DNA from: JAEVLT01 sp050496765 | GTDB taxonomy: Bacteria; Bacillota; Bacilli; Bacillales; Cytobacillaceae | Length of the DNA: 64,000 nt | Assembly (NCBI RefSeq): GCF_050496765.1 | Contig: NZ_JBNWEO010000011.1 | Coordinates: forward strand, 295,048 to 359,047 | Reading direction: 5' to 3' | Part shown: piece by piece, positions 49,651 through 58,071 of the stretch | How the letters are laid out: each line of letters starts with the position of its first letter | Numbering within the stretch: the stretch's first letter is position 1 | The notes under the pieces: generated by a model | Seen by the model: only the letters and a program-made list of their open reading frames with translations | What the model was told of the DNA's origin: nothing | The model's database searches: none | Translations under genes and position numbers: made by a program

Positions 49651-50937
49651 TTACGTTGCCATGCTTTGGATCAGCGAAGCAGGCCGAGCGTAAAAATAGC
49701 CTTGTGCCAAGTCGACATTGTGGCGCGAAAGAACGGAGGCCTCCGCTTCGCTTTCAATTCCCTCGGCAACAACGAGCGATCCCGCCTCTTTTGCGACAAG
49801 CAGCAACCCTTTTAGCATGGACTCTTTCACGGTGTTTTTATCAATATTTTCAATCACTGAACGGTCAATTTTGATAATTTCCGGCAAAATTTCGCTAATG
49901 GTGTTCAAGCTGGCATACCCGGCCCCGGTGTCATCAACCGCAATGCGAAACCCCATCACCCTCAGCAATTTAATCGTATAACTGAAATCTTTTAATTCTT
50001 CGATCGAATCCCGTTCGGTCACTTCAAATGTAATCTGGGTGGGCAATATGGTTTTGTACCGCGCCATTATTTTTTTCAAATCTTGGACGAAGCGGATATT
50101 TCCAAGGGTGAGGGGCGTGCAATTCACAAAAACATCGTGCTGGCATTTAGCTTCTGTCATTTGTTCCAGCGCCTTTTCAATTACAATCATTTCAAGCTCG
50201 TACAGCAAACCCGTCTGCCTTGCAATCGAGAAGAGTGACAGCGGGTTTTCCAGCACTGTCCCGCTCGGCCCTCTTGTTAGTATTTCCCACGCCCTGATTT
50301 CGTTTGTCGCTACATCTATAATGGGCTGTGCCAATAGTTTGATGTCTTTTTCGGACACGAGTTTTCTTAGCAAATAAAGCATTTCATTAAATCCTGATTT
50401 AACTTTCTTTTCGGCCATTTCGGTGGCTTGTTTATAGGCTCTTGCCACAGCATCTGAAAGTGAATCGAGCTTCCTTTCAATAAACATATAGCCAGTCTCA
50501 AGTTGAATCGGAATCGCTGTATACTGAACAGCAAGCTTTTGTTTCACGATTTCCATAATGGTATTGATCAGCACATCAATTTGTGAGATTCCGCGCCGGT
50601 CATCATGGACTTTTACGAGCAGTGTGATCCCTTCACTGTAATAATCATGCAAAGCAATAATATCTTCAACTGGTACTCCTTGCTGAACGGACATTTGAAA
50701 ATATTTTTTTAAATCATTCATGTATCGAGGGAAATAAGCGGTTAATTCTTTGATATTTTTGATCGTAAAGACGATCACGGCTGCTTCGTGATTTTCCTGA
50801 AAAGCCGCTTTTACGCCTTCCACAACTGGATCTCTTAAAATAAACTGAGGCGGGAAGAACTTGATGGATGACCAAGGATAGACAAGTTTTAACCATTTCA
50901 GTTTGCTGTTGAATTGATCGATGTAATGACGAACCAT
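49651..50937 (-). CDS. EAL-domain protein with degenerate N-terminal domain
   Basis: This 428-aa cytoplasmic protein has a C-terminal EAL domain (about 185-425), a c-di-GMP phosphodiesterase fold. The catalytic set is largely kept: Glu in AWEILTRG (EIL in place of EAL), Asn in VNCTPLT, Glu in FEVTERD, Asp-Asp in AVDDTGAGYASL, Lys in EIIKIDRS, Glu in VAEGIES and Gln in AQGYFYARP. The first ~175 residues look like a GGDEF fold without its motif. The ATG at 50937 has GAGAGGG 9 nt upstream. The gene lies just before yutE and the two may be co-transcribed. Confidence 0.88.
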   Translation of the reverse strand: MVRHYIDQFNSKLKWLKLVYPWSSIKFFPPQFILRDPVVEGVKAAFQENHEAAVIVFTIKNIKELTAYFPRYMNDLKKYFQMSVQQGVPVEDIIALHDYYSEGITLLVKVHDDRRGISQIDVLINTIMEIVKQKLAVQYTAIPIQLETGYMFIERKLDSLSDAVARAYKQATEMAEKKVKSGFNEMLYLLRKLVSEKDIKLLAQPIIDVATNEIRAWEILTRGPSGTVLENPLSLFSIARQTGLLYELEMIVIEKALEQMTEAKCQHDVFVNCTPLTLGNIRFVQDLKKIMARYKTILPTQITFEVTERDSIEELKDFSYTIKLLRVMGFRIAVDDTGAGYASLNTISEILPEIIKIDRSVIENIDKNTVKESMLKGLLLVAKEAGSLVVAEGIESEAEASVLSRHNVDLAQGYFYARPASLIQSMAT

Positions 50938-51123
50938 TCCATTCATCCCTCTCAGAAGCCAACGTAGGAAATCTATTTCTATTGTATCACAAATTGACAA
51001 AATTCGTATTTTCGTTATGTAAAAATCGATAAAATTCACGTTGAATTCTTTTTTTCAATGGTGGTTTTAGCGAGGAACAGCATTTGATATGATAGAGAAG
51101 AAATCAAAAAAGGAGAGATTGAT

Positions 51124-51390
51124 TTGAGCGAACGCTTTTTTTTATACGATGATACCGAGGATACGAGAACGAGATTTGTCAGCTTTGTTGGTGAAAACGA
51201 GCGCTTTGATCTGGCATTGATTCAATCAAATCGCCACTACGGGAAACAGCTTGTTTTGAACATGCAGAGCAACCGGTTTGCGATTATTGGTCATGACGAC
51301 TTGGAGGAAGAAGGATATTTGGAATATGCTTTCGAGCTCAACGAAGCGGATGCAGCCGAATTGCGTTCCTTTTTACAAGAAGTAATTTAG
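51124..51390 (+). CDS. DUF3055-type small protein
   Basis: This 88-aa acidic protein begins MSERFFLYDDTEDTRTRF and ends in a helix with LNEADAAELRSFLQEVI. The pattern fits the DUF3055 family of Bacilli; function unknown. The TTG start has AAAAGGAGAG upstream. It is closed by a hairpin. Confidence 0.78.
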   Translation: MSERFFLYDDTEDTRTRFVSFVGENERFDLALIQSNRHYGKQLVLNMQSNRFAIIGHDDLEEEGYLEYAFELNEADAAELRSFLQEVI

Positions 51391-51439
51391 ATTTAGGCTC
51401 GATTTTCTATCGTAGCTCCTTCCCCATTCATTGAAAAGG

Positions 51440-51466
51440 ACCAGAAGTTTTTGAATTCTGGTCCCA
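51440..51466. terminator. Bidirectional terminator
   Basis: GGACCAGAA pairs with TTCTGGTCC around a 9-base loop between convergent genes; the T run is weak on the plus strand. Confidence 0.65.
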
Positions 51467-51471
51467 AAATC

Positions 51472-51747
51472 TTATTTTTTTATTTTTTTCAAAACAAAAT
51501 AGGCACAGCCAAAATTGCAGTATTCATACAAATATTCTTTCAATGTGCTGATTTTTGTATCAAAGGAGGCTTTTTGGTTTTGATCATCAAAAAAGCCTTT
51601 TAAGCGGAGCTGCCCGTAGCCCCAATCGCCGACAATATAATCATATCTTGACAATATATCGCTATAGCGCCCCAGAAACGCTTCTTCATTGTACCCATTT
51701 CGTTCATTTTCCACTAACTCATAGTGTATATTGTTTACCGTAACCAT
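51472..51747 (-). CDS. yutD: YutD-family protein (DUF1027)
   Basis: This 91-aa protein has the YutD pattern: YELVENERNGYNEEAFLGRY, DYIVGDWGYGQLRLKGF and a Cys pair in YCNFGCAYFVLKK. The function is unknown in all species I know. Two adjacent ATG codons exist; the second (51747) has better spacing to GAGGTGG. It is upstream of lipA in gene order as in B. subtilis, but with separate transcription units here. Confidence 0.88.
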   Translation of the reverse strand: MVTVNNIHYELVENERNGYNEEAFLGRYSDILSRYDYIVGDWGYGQLRLKGFFDDQNQKASFDTKISTLKEYLYEYCNFGCAYFVLKKIKK

Positions 51748-51796
51748 CATCCACCTCTTTTACCCAGGCACTTTTATCTCCATTATAACCGATCAT

Positions 51797-51831
51797 CTAA
51801 AAAGAGTTCAGCAAAAAGCTGAACTCTTTTT
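51797..51831. terminator. Strong terminator between yutD and lipA
   Basis: AAAAAGAGTTCAGC pairs perfectly with GCTGAACTCTTTTT around a 4-5 base loop. Confidence 0.88.
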
Positions 51832-51903
51832 AATCCTCAAGAAATTTGCAAACTTTCACAAGGAGGCTAGTCGTTGCATGAATCGCGCTTGCTCCCTTTG
51901 TTC

Positions 51904-52818
51904 TTAAGCCTCTTGAATTTTTTGATCGCCGAGCATTTGTTTATGTTTTGCCGCGGCATTTACTTGCTCATCGGCATGATAGGATGAACGGACAAGCGGT
52001 CCTGCTTCACAATGGCTGAAGCCTTTTGATAAAGCAATTTGCCGCAATTCTTCAAATTCTGCAGGGCTGTAGTATTTTTCTACCTTTAAATGCTTTTTCG
52101 TCGGCTGTAAATATTGGCCAATGGTCATAATATCAACATGATTGGCTCTTAAATCATCCATTACTTGAAGGATTTCTTCCTTCGTTTCCCCAAGTCCGAT
52201 CATTAAGCTGGACTTTGTCGGAATCGTGGGGTTCATTTCTTTTGCACGGCGCAGGAATTCAAGTGAGCGGTCATATTGTGCCCGTGCTCTCACTCTTGGC
52301 GTCAGGCGGCGTACCGTTTCAATATTATGATTTAAAATGTCCGGTTTGGCCTCCATTAAAACGCGCAAGTTTTCTTCTACTCCGCCCATATCGGAAGGTA
52401 GAACTTCAATACTTGTAAACGGGTTCTTGCGGCGAATGGCCCGGATCGTTTCTGCAAAAATTGCCGCTCCGCCGTCTTTTAAATCATCGCGCGATACAGC
52501 GGTGACAACGACATGTTTTAAATTCATCAATTGTACTGAATCGGCAACGCGCTCAGGTTCTTTCCAGTCCAGTTCGGTTGGCAGTCCGGTCTTTACCGCG
52601 CAAAACCGGCAGGCCCGCGTACAAATATCCCCGAGGATCATAAATGTGGCCGTTCTTCTTTCCGCCCAGCATTCATGAATATTGGGACATCTTGCTTCCT
52701 CACAGACGGTATGAAGACTTTTTTCCCGCATCATTTTTTTCAAGCCGGTGTAATGCTCATTTGTGTTCAGTTTTATTTTCAACCAATCCGGTTTTCTTAC
52801 ATATTCATTCTTGCTCAT
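51904..52818 (-). CDS. lipA: Lipoyl synthase
   Basis: This radical-SAM enzyme inserts two sulfurs into octanoyl chains on E2 and GcvH proteins. The 304-aa length is normal. It has the auxiliary cluster Cys in CEEARCPNIHECW, the radical-SAM CTRACRFCAVKTG (CxxxCxxC) and the C-terminal PLVRSSYHADEQ, whose RSSY Ser ligates the auxiliary cluster. The start is ATG. It is divergent from lytH. Confidence 0.97.
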   Translation of the reverse strand: MSKNEYVRKPDWLKIKLNTNEHYTGLKKMMREKSLHTVCEEARCPNIHECWAERRTATFMILGDICTRACRFCAVKTGLPTELDWKEPERVADSVQLMNLKHVVVTAVSRDDLKDGGAAIFAETIRAIRRKNPFTSIEVLPSDMGGVEENLRVLMEAKPDILNHNIETVRRLTPRVRARAQYDRSLEFLRRAKEMNPTIPTKSSLMIGLGETKEEILQVMDDLRANHVDIMTIGQYLQPTKKHLKVEKYYSPAEFEELRQIALSKGFSHCEAGPLVRSSYHADEQVNAAAKHKQMLGDQKIQEA

Positions 52819-52964
52819 TTTTCCACCCCATTCTTTTGTAAGATCCCCAAAAAAGTGTTATGTAATGAGTTTCTTCCCTTGTCACTTTATCATACTGGCT
52901 AACGATCGACAAGCCAAAGACATCTTTTTACCATTTATTAACCATAATGAAAAAGTTCTGAACT

Positions 52965-52973
52965 CATAAACTA
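52965..52973 (+). promoter_or_regulatory. Possible sigma-K -10 element of lytH
   Basis: CATAAACTA matches the sigma-K -10 pattern CATANNNTA exactly, about 35 nt before the lytH GTG. The nearest AC-type -35 (ACC at 52941) is 21 nt away, longer than the usual 16-17, so the call is tentative. B. subtilis lytH is a sigma-K gene. Confidence 0.35.
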
Positions 52974-53008
52974 CAGATGTAAGTTTAGTTCTTGAAGGGA
53001 GGATTCGC

Positions 53009-53995
53009 GTGCGGGTCTTTTTACTTATATGTACTTTTCTGTTCCTTATCAGTCCGCTTGAGATCAGAGTGGATGCCGAAAGCTCTGATCCATACCAAAA
53101 AAGAATGGAACTTTATAAAAAAGTGGAAACCGTTACCCAAATTCCATGGTATTATTTAGCGGCAATTGACCAATATGAGCGAAATATCCGCCAAGTTCGC
53201 AAGGATTTGCCAGAACCCAAGGGTGTGACCGGCATTTATTTTACCCCTGAAGAATGGTGCGGAATCACCAATCCAAACCGCACAGATCAAAACCCGGCAA
53301 CGATTCAGTTTTTTAACGGGATCGGCGCTGACGGCGATGGCGATGGCAAAGCGGATATCCAATCGGATGAAGATGTATTGTTTTCAATGGCCAATTACCT
53401 CCTTTCCTTTGGAGCCGACCACGAGAATTTAAAAATCGGTTTGTGGAACTATTACAAGCGGGATAAAACAGTCAGGATTATAAATGACAAAGCGAAAGTG
53501 TACAAGCACTTCGGACGGCTTGATTTAGACGGACATGCCTTTCCGGTGCCGATCCGGTCCAATCACAGTTACCGGACGACCTGGGGTGATGCCCGCGGCT
53601 GGGGTGGACGGAGAATTCATGAAGGAACCGATATTTTTGCCGGCTATGGGGTACCCGTTCGGGCAACCAATTACGGCATTGTTGAAATGAAAGGCTGGAA
53701 CCGCTACGGCGGCTGGCGGGTCGGTATTCGCGACATAAACAATACGTATCATTATTTTGCCCATCTTAGTGGTTTTGCGAAAGATCTAAAAGTGGGTCAA
53801 ATTGTCGAACCGGGAACAGTGATCGGCGGTGTCGGGAGCTCCGGTTACGGACCGCCCGGAACCTCTGGCAAATTCCCGCCCCATCTGCATTATGGCATGT
53901 ACAAAGACAACGGTTATACCGAATGGTCTTTTGATCCTTACCCACACCTCAGAATGTGGGAAAGACAAGAAAGAATGCAGATCAGAAAAAAATAA
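53009..53995 (+). CDS. lytH: LytH-like M23 peptidase, spore cortex L-Ala-D-Glu endopeptidase
   Basis: This 328-aa exported protein has a signal peptide (1-23), a central domain with a Ca-loop-like DGDGDGKADI and a C-terminal M23 peptidase. The zinc ligands are in RRIHEGTDIFAG (HxxxD) and HLHYGMY (HxH). It matches B. subtilis LytH (YunA), which trims cortex peptides in late sporulation. The start is GTG with GGGAGG upstream. Confidence 0.92.
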   Translation: MRVFLLICTFLFLISPLEIRVDAESSDPYQKRMELYKKVETVTQIPWYYLAAIDQYERNIRQVRKDLPEPKGVTGIYFTPEEWCGITNPNRTDQNPATIQFFNGIGADGDGDGKADIQSDEDVLFSMANYLLSFGADHENLKIGLWNYYKRDKTVRIINDKAKVYKHFGRLDLDGHAFPVPIRSNHSYRTTWGDARGWGGRRIHEGTDIFAGYGVPVRATNYGIVEMKGWNRYGGWRVGIRDINNTYHYFAHLSGFAKDLKVGQIVEPGTVIGGVGSSGYGPPGTSGKFPPHLHYGMYKDNGYTEWSFDPYPHLRMWERQERMQIRKK

Positions 53996-54027
53996 GGACT
54001 GGCTCATTCGCAGTCCTTATTTTTTTG
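53988..54027. terminator. Bidirectional terminator lytH/yunB
   Basis: AAAAAATAAGGACT pairs with AGTCCTTATTTTTT between the convergent genes; the stem includes both stop-codon regions. Confidence 0.88.
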
Positions 54028-54769
54028 GCGGCAATTGGATCGCTGGAGTTGATCCGCTGCCGCCATTAAAATATTGCGGGACATCGCCTGGGATAAGGCC
54101 GGCTCCGACTGGCACTGTTTGCTTCAACTCTGTCATTTTTGTTGCAAACGGGGTAATAATTTGAACAGCTACGTTTAATTGCAGTGACACTTCAATCCAT
54201 GTATTGTTGATTCCCATCGGTTTTGCATTCATCTTGATATCCGGCTGCACATTGCCAACCGCTTGAAAGCGAATGGGGATTTTGGGACCCAAGTTTCCAA
54301 GCAAAGCACTATTGGTTGCCTGCCCCAATGGAACATACCAGACAATTCCGTTTTTGGTTTTTGATTGATCAAGCTCTATATCCGTATTGGTAATCGCGGC
54401 AATTGCTGATAAATCGCCTTTTTCTGCTGCACGAAGATTTTTTTGGATTTGATCAACTGTATTTGCCAAAAGACGGGTTACAACTTCGGTTTTTAATTTG
54501 ACGGCGGACACCTTTCCATCGCTGCTTGGGGTGACCGTGATAATTTCATCAATGTTCGTCGTTTCTTTTTTTATTGCCCGGTTAATGACTTCTGATGCGA
54601 TATTTTTCGTTTGAAATTCAGCATAGCGCATGAGCGTTGGCTCAATTCCGTTGTTGACAATCCAAAGTCCTGCTGCTGTTGAAAGCAGGAAAAAAACAAA
54701 GGACAATAAGAGAACGTAGCGGAAAGGCAGCGGACCTTTTCGCGGCACTTTTGCGCGAAATTTTGCCAA
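54017..54769 (-). CDS. yunB: Sporulation protein YunB
   Basis: This 250-aa protein has one N-terminal membrane helix (about 17-39) and an extracytoplasmic domain resembling the SpoIIR-associated YunB family: NIASEVINRAIKKE, IPIRFQAVGNVQPDIKM, TPFATKMTELKQTVPVG. B. subtilis yunB is expressed in the mother cell and mutants sporulate poorly. The TTG start follows a GGGGGG run. The C-terminal PPKK tail is short and flexible. Confidence 0.9.
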   Translation of the reverse strand: MAKFRAKVPRKGPLPFRYVLLLSFVFFLLSTAAGLWIVNNGIEPTLMRYAEFQTKNIASEVINRAIKKETTNIDEIITVTPSSDGKVSAVKLKTEVVTRLLANTVDQIQKNLRAAEKGDLSAIAAITNTDIELDQSKTKNGIVWYVPLGQATNSALLGNLGPKIPIRFQAVGNVQPDIKMNAKPMGINNTWIEVSLQLNVAVQIITPFATKMTELKQTVPVGAGLIPGDVPQYFNGGSGSTPAIQLPPKK

Positions 54770-54831
54770 AAAAAATCCCCCCTCTACAAGCTATATGTAT
54801 GCCATAGAAGAGAGAACTAGCGCATAAAAAT

Positions 54832-55926
54832 TTAGTTTTTTGGAAAAGTTGTATCGCATGCAGTAATCATGAGATCCAGTTCTGCCTGTAAATTGATTTC
54901 GTACGGGCTTACTTCCATGCCATTTTCTTCAATAATTCGCACAACCGGGCGGTCGCTTACCCCACTGTTTTGCTTGGAAACAACGCCTTTACGGCCATCA
55001 TTTAAAACAACCGTAATTCCAACCGGATACACCGCGACTGCTTGACGAAAGGCTTCGATGATTTTTTTATCAAATAATGTTTCAGATCCGGAGTACAAAA
55101 TTTCCAACCCTTCATGAGGCAGCATTGCCTGACGGTACACCCGGTTTGACGTTACCGCATCGAACACATCGGCCACCGCAATAATTTTTCCAAAATAATG
55201 AATATCCTTGCTTTTAATTCCCCTTGGATAACCTGTTCCATTGAGCCGTTCATGGTGCTGATAAGCACAGTGAGCCACAATTAACGACACATTCGGGATT
55301 TTTCGTAAAATTTGAAAACCTACTTCCGCATGTTTTTTGACTTCTTCGTATTCTTCTTTCGTTAATTTATCCGGTTTGAGCAAAATCTGTTCGGGAATTT
55401 TCATTTTCCCAACATCATGCAAAATCGCACCTAAACCGAGAACTTCAAGATCTTTTTCTGGAAGGTTCAGTTTTATTCCGATCGCCAATGAATACATGGT
55501 CACATTTAAAGAATGCGTAAAAATATAGTGGTCATATGTATAAACTTCTGATAATAAGACAAGCAGTTCCTGATTGCTTTTGATTTCAAATAGAATTTCA
55601 CGCACTAATGTTTTCAAGTTCTTTGCTGCTTTTTCGAGTGCAAGTACATTGGACATATCCTTGCCGCTTTCGATTTCAAGAAAATGTTTCTCGATTGAAT
55701 CCATTGCCTTTTTCTTAAGCTTCATTGAAAGCGGGTCGCAAATGGCAAGGTCTTCGGTCTTTTGATCTTTTATGTATATGTAGTGAATCCCCATCTCGAT
55801 TAGCCGTTTGATCAGCTTCCGCTCAAGCTTGACCCCTTCATTTAAGAGGATCTGGCCCTTATCATTGTAGATGGCTTTGCCGAGAAGGGTTCCTTCTAAC
55901 ACGGTCGCGGTTTGAACTAGTCTCAT
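54832..55926 (-). CDS. HD-GYP-domain phosphodiesterase-like protein
   Basis: This 364-aa cytoplasmic protein has an HD-GYP domain at about 130-310: GAILHDVGKMKIPE (HD), HAEVGFQIL, HHERLNGTGYPRG (the GYP part) and ADVFDAVTS. All metal-binding positions appear intact, so it may hydrolyse c-di-GMP or c-di-AMP-like dinucleotides. The first ~60 residues (LLNEGVKLERKLIKRLIEMG) are a DUF3391-like input region. The ATG at 55926 has CAGGAG upstream. Together with the EAL gene 4 kb away, this region holds two candidate cyclic-dinucleotide hydrolases. Confidence 0.9.
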   Translation of the reverse strand: MRLVQTATVLEGTLLGKAIYNDKGQILLNEGVKLERKLIKRLIEMGIHYIYIKDQKTEDLAICDPLSMKLKKKAMDSIEKHFLEIESGKDMSNVLALEKAAKNLKTLVREILFEIKSNQELLVLLSEVYTYDHYIFTHSLNVTMYSLAIGIKLNLPEKDLEVLGLGAILHDVGKMKIPEQILLKPDKLTKEEYEEVKKHAEVGFQILRKIPNVSLIVAHCAYQHHERLNGTGYPRGIKSKDIHYFGKIIAVADVFDAVTSNRVYRQAMLPHEGLEILYSGSETLFDKKIIEAFRQAVAVYPVGITVVLNDGRKGVVSKQNSGVSDRPVVRIIEENGMEVSPYEINLQAELDLMITACDTTFPKN

Positions 55927-56042
55927 GATATGCTCCTGTCTTTTCAATCCATTCATCGCATTCTACAAAACACGACATATATCCTAATTATTCATCTGAC
56001 AAAGGAATCCTTCAACCTACTTTAGTCCCTATTTTGACAAAT

Positions 56043-56262
56043 TTTAAGAAAAACCGCGCAAAAACTGGGTGATCCTTTTTTGTTTGGTTCTGACAACTAG
56101 TCTGTTGATTTCCGCTCCAGGTGCACGCTTTCCGAGGGGCGTGCGGGTAAGCCACTAATGACCGGGTTACCCTGAAAATTAGGTGAATTGGGCATTAGGA
56201 AAGCCGCTAATGCCCGGGTTGACCCGAAAAACCGGTGAAATAGGCATATAAATTCTGATTAG
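56043..56262. repeat. Third copy of the composite intergenic repeat (1-2 units)
   Basis: It has AAGAAAAACCGCGCAAAAAC at its start, then GTTGATTTCCGCTCCAGG, GCACGCTTTCCGAGG and GTGCGGGTAAGCC. One 52-bp unit follows with ACTAATGACCGGGTTACCC, then a decayed second unit and the end module CATATAAATTCTGATTAG (56243-56260). It is the only sequence between the HD-GYP gene and the yunC terminator. Confidence 0.78.
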
Positions 56263-56270
56263 TGAAACAA

Positions 56271-56297
56271 GCCACCTGCCGGATAGCAGGTGGCTGT
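56271..56297 (-). terminator. Intrinsic terminator after yunC
   Basis: GCCACCTGC pairs with GCAGGTGGC on the minus strand; the T run is short (TTG TTT). Confidence 0.7.
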
Positions 56298-56599
56298 TAT
56301 ACCATCTTTACTAATGCTTCTTTGCCAGTCATCCCTTTTTGGATTCCAAGTGACTCGGCTTCGATTGTGACCGACTCAAGCGGTGCGTTCAGGAGCTGCT
56401 CAATAGTTTTCACGCCAACGGCTCTGCCGGCGATAATTTTCCGATCTTTTAGCTTTTCATTTAGCAGTCCGACATCAAGCGCCCCGCACATTATATAGCC
56501 CTTATCATTTGTAACGACAAGGAGAGTTGTTTTTGGCAGTTTAACCGTTACCGCTAAAAACGTGTGACCCTCCAATACGATCGGTGAAAGATCAATCAT
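56297..56599 (-). CDS. yunC: YunC-family protein (DUF1805)
   Basis: This 100-aa protein has the DUF1805 pattern: LLVVTNDKGYIMCGALDVG, KIIAGRAVGVKTIEQLLNAP. The function is unknown. In B. subtilis it lies between yunB and yunD as here, apart from the HD-GYP gene and a repeat element between. Confidence 0.9.
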   Translation of the reverse strand: MIDLSPIVLEGHTFLAVTVKLPKTTLLVVTNDKGYIMCGALDVGLLNEKLKDRKIIAGRAVGVKTIEQLLNAPLESVTIEAESLGIQKGMTGKEALVKMV

Positions 56600-56674
56600 G
56601 TTCGCACCCCTTTCTTCCCTATCACTGTATGAAGTGGACGAAAAAAAGGTGTATAGCGGAAAATGCCAACGAAG

Positions 56675-58030
56675 TTAAATTTCCCCCCGTAGTTTCCATT
56701 TTACTAAATCGCGCAAAAATTCAGGGAGGTAGTATTTTTTGTGCTTGCTTTCATAAATCGGCGGAAAAAATCGACCGAAGGTGAACATATCAGGAAGTGC
56801 CAGTGTGTACCGGCCTTCCGGGTCCATTTCTTTCCCCTTTATGAAAATTTTGCTCCCGCCAGCAAACTCAATTTGATCATAAATAAAAATACCCATGACC
56901 GTCCCCCTAAAGCCAAAACCAACGATTTGTTTAGGCGGCCAATCGGGATTTTTCGTTTGTTCCAAAACTTCCGCCAATTCGCTTCCCGTCAATTCGATTT
57001 TGCATGGATTGATGGGGTGCGGACATACCGTTAATAAATCGTACTCAGTTACTTCCCCTTCAAGCGGACCTAACAAAAGACCTGCATTCACAAACGCGCA
57101 ATCTGCTTCACACCATTCTCTCAATGTTCGGCAAAGCAATGTTGCCAATTCCGTTTTTTGAAATGGATCACTTACAAGCGGTGACGGCAAATCGGTTACC
57201 TTATGGCTTAAAAGCATTTTCCCTTCCTGGTACAGCGCTTCAATTTCTTCTTGTTCATTTGCAGGTGCCGGCAGCTCGTTTACATCGAACAAATAGGCTT
57301 TTTTATGTACAATTTTCCGTTGCTGATCCACAACGAGCAGCATTTCGCCAACAAAGTTTCCATACTTTCCGGCAGCACCCAACAAAACATTATTCACTGT
57401 CTTTCCACTTTGCAAAATATGATGGGTATGTCCCCCTAAAATCACATCAATTTCCGGAAATTCAGCAGCAATTTTCTCGTCGTTCTGAATACCCAAATGT
57501 GATAACAGAATCACAATGTCCGCTTCTTCTCTTACTAAACGAATCCACTTTCTCAGCTCGGCGATTGGCTCCGTTAAGTGCCAGCCAAGGAGTTGATACA
57601 AATGCGGAAAAAAAGCTGTTAAACCCATTACCCCAAGCCTCGTTCCGCTTTGCGTTTTGTACACTTTATACGGTTTGTTCCAGTCAGGATAGTTGAGGTT
57701 GTCTTTATAAAGATTTGCAGTGAGTACATCAAATTTTGCCTGATCGTACAAATGATCTAAATCCCCATAAGCAAGGTTGATTCCTTCATTATTGCCAATC
57801 GTTACAGCCGTAAAATCGCTTTTGTTTAAAAGCTCTGTATTGGCCTTCCCCATCGTCGCTTCGGAAAGTGGATGCCAGCGGTCAACAAAATCGCCGACGT
57901 CAAACAAAAACACTTCATCGCCGGCTTCCTGGTACCATTTTTTATGTTGGCTGAGCCATTGATGAATTCGGGGCCAGCGTTCAAAATGGCTGTGAAGATC
58001 GTTTGTATGGTAAATATGGATCGTTTCCAT
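56675..58030 (-). CDS. yunD: YunD, metallophosphoesterase / 5'-nucleotidase family
   Basis: This 451-aa protein has an N-terminal calcineurin-like domain: YHTNDLHSHFERWP, FDVGDFVD, IGNNEGIN, LSHLG and GGHTHH, the full dimetal ligand set. The C-terminal half is a 5'-nucleotidase domain with FVNAGLLLGPLEG. It resembles UshA but lacks a signal peptide, so it is probably cytoplasmic, as is YunD. The ATG at 58030 has GAGAGGTGG upstream. It is followed closely by yunC. Confidence 0.92.
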   Translation of the reverse strand: METIHIYHTNDLHSHFERWPRIHQWLSQHKKWYQEAGDEVFLFDVGDFVDRWHPLSEATMGKANTELLNKSDFTAVTIGNNEGINLAYGDLDHLYDQAKFDVLTANLYKDNLNYPDWNKPYKVYKTQSGTRLGVMGLTAFFPHLYQLLGWHLTEPIAELRKWIRLVREEADIVILLSHLGIQNDEKIAAEFPEIDVILGGHTHHILQSGKTVNNVLLGAAGKYGNFVGEMLLVVDQQRKIVHKKAYLFDVNELPAPANEQEEIEALYQEGKMLLSHKVTDLPSPLVSDPFQKTELATLLCRTLREWCEADCAFVNAGLLLGPLEGEVTEYDLLTVCPHPINPCKIELTGSELAEVLEQTKNPDWPPKQIVGFGFRGTVMGIFIYDQIEFAGGSKIFIKGKEMDPEGRYTLALPDMFTFGRFFPPIYESKHKKYYLPEFLRDLVKWKLRGEI

Positions 58031-58071
58031 ACGATTTTCCACCTCTCTTCATTCGTATTCAAGGTACACGC

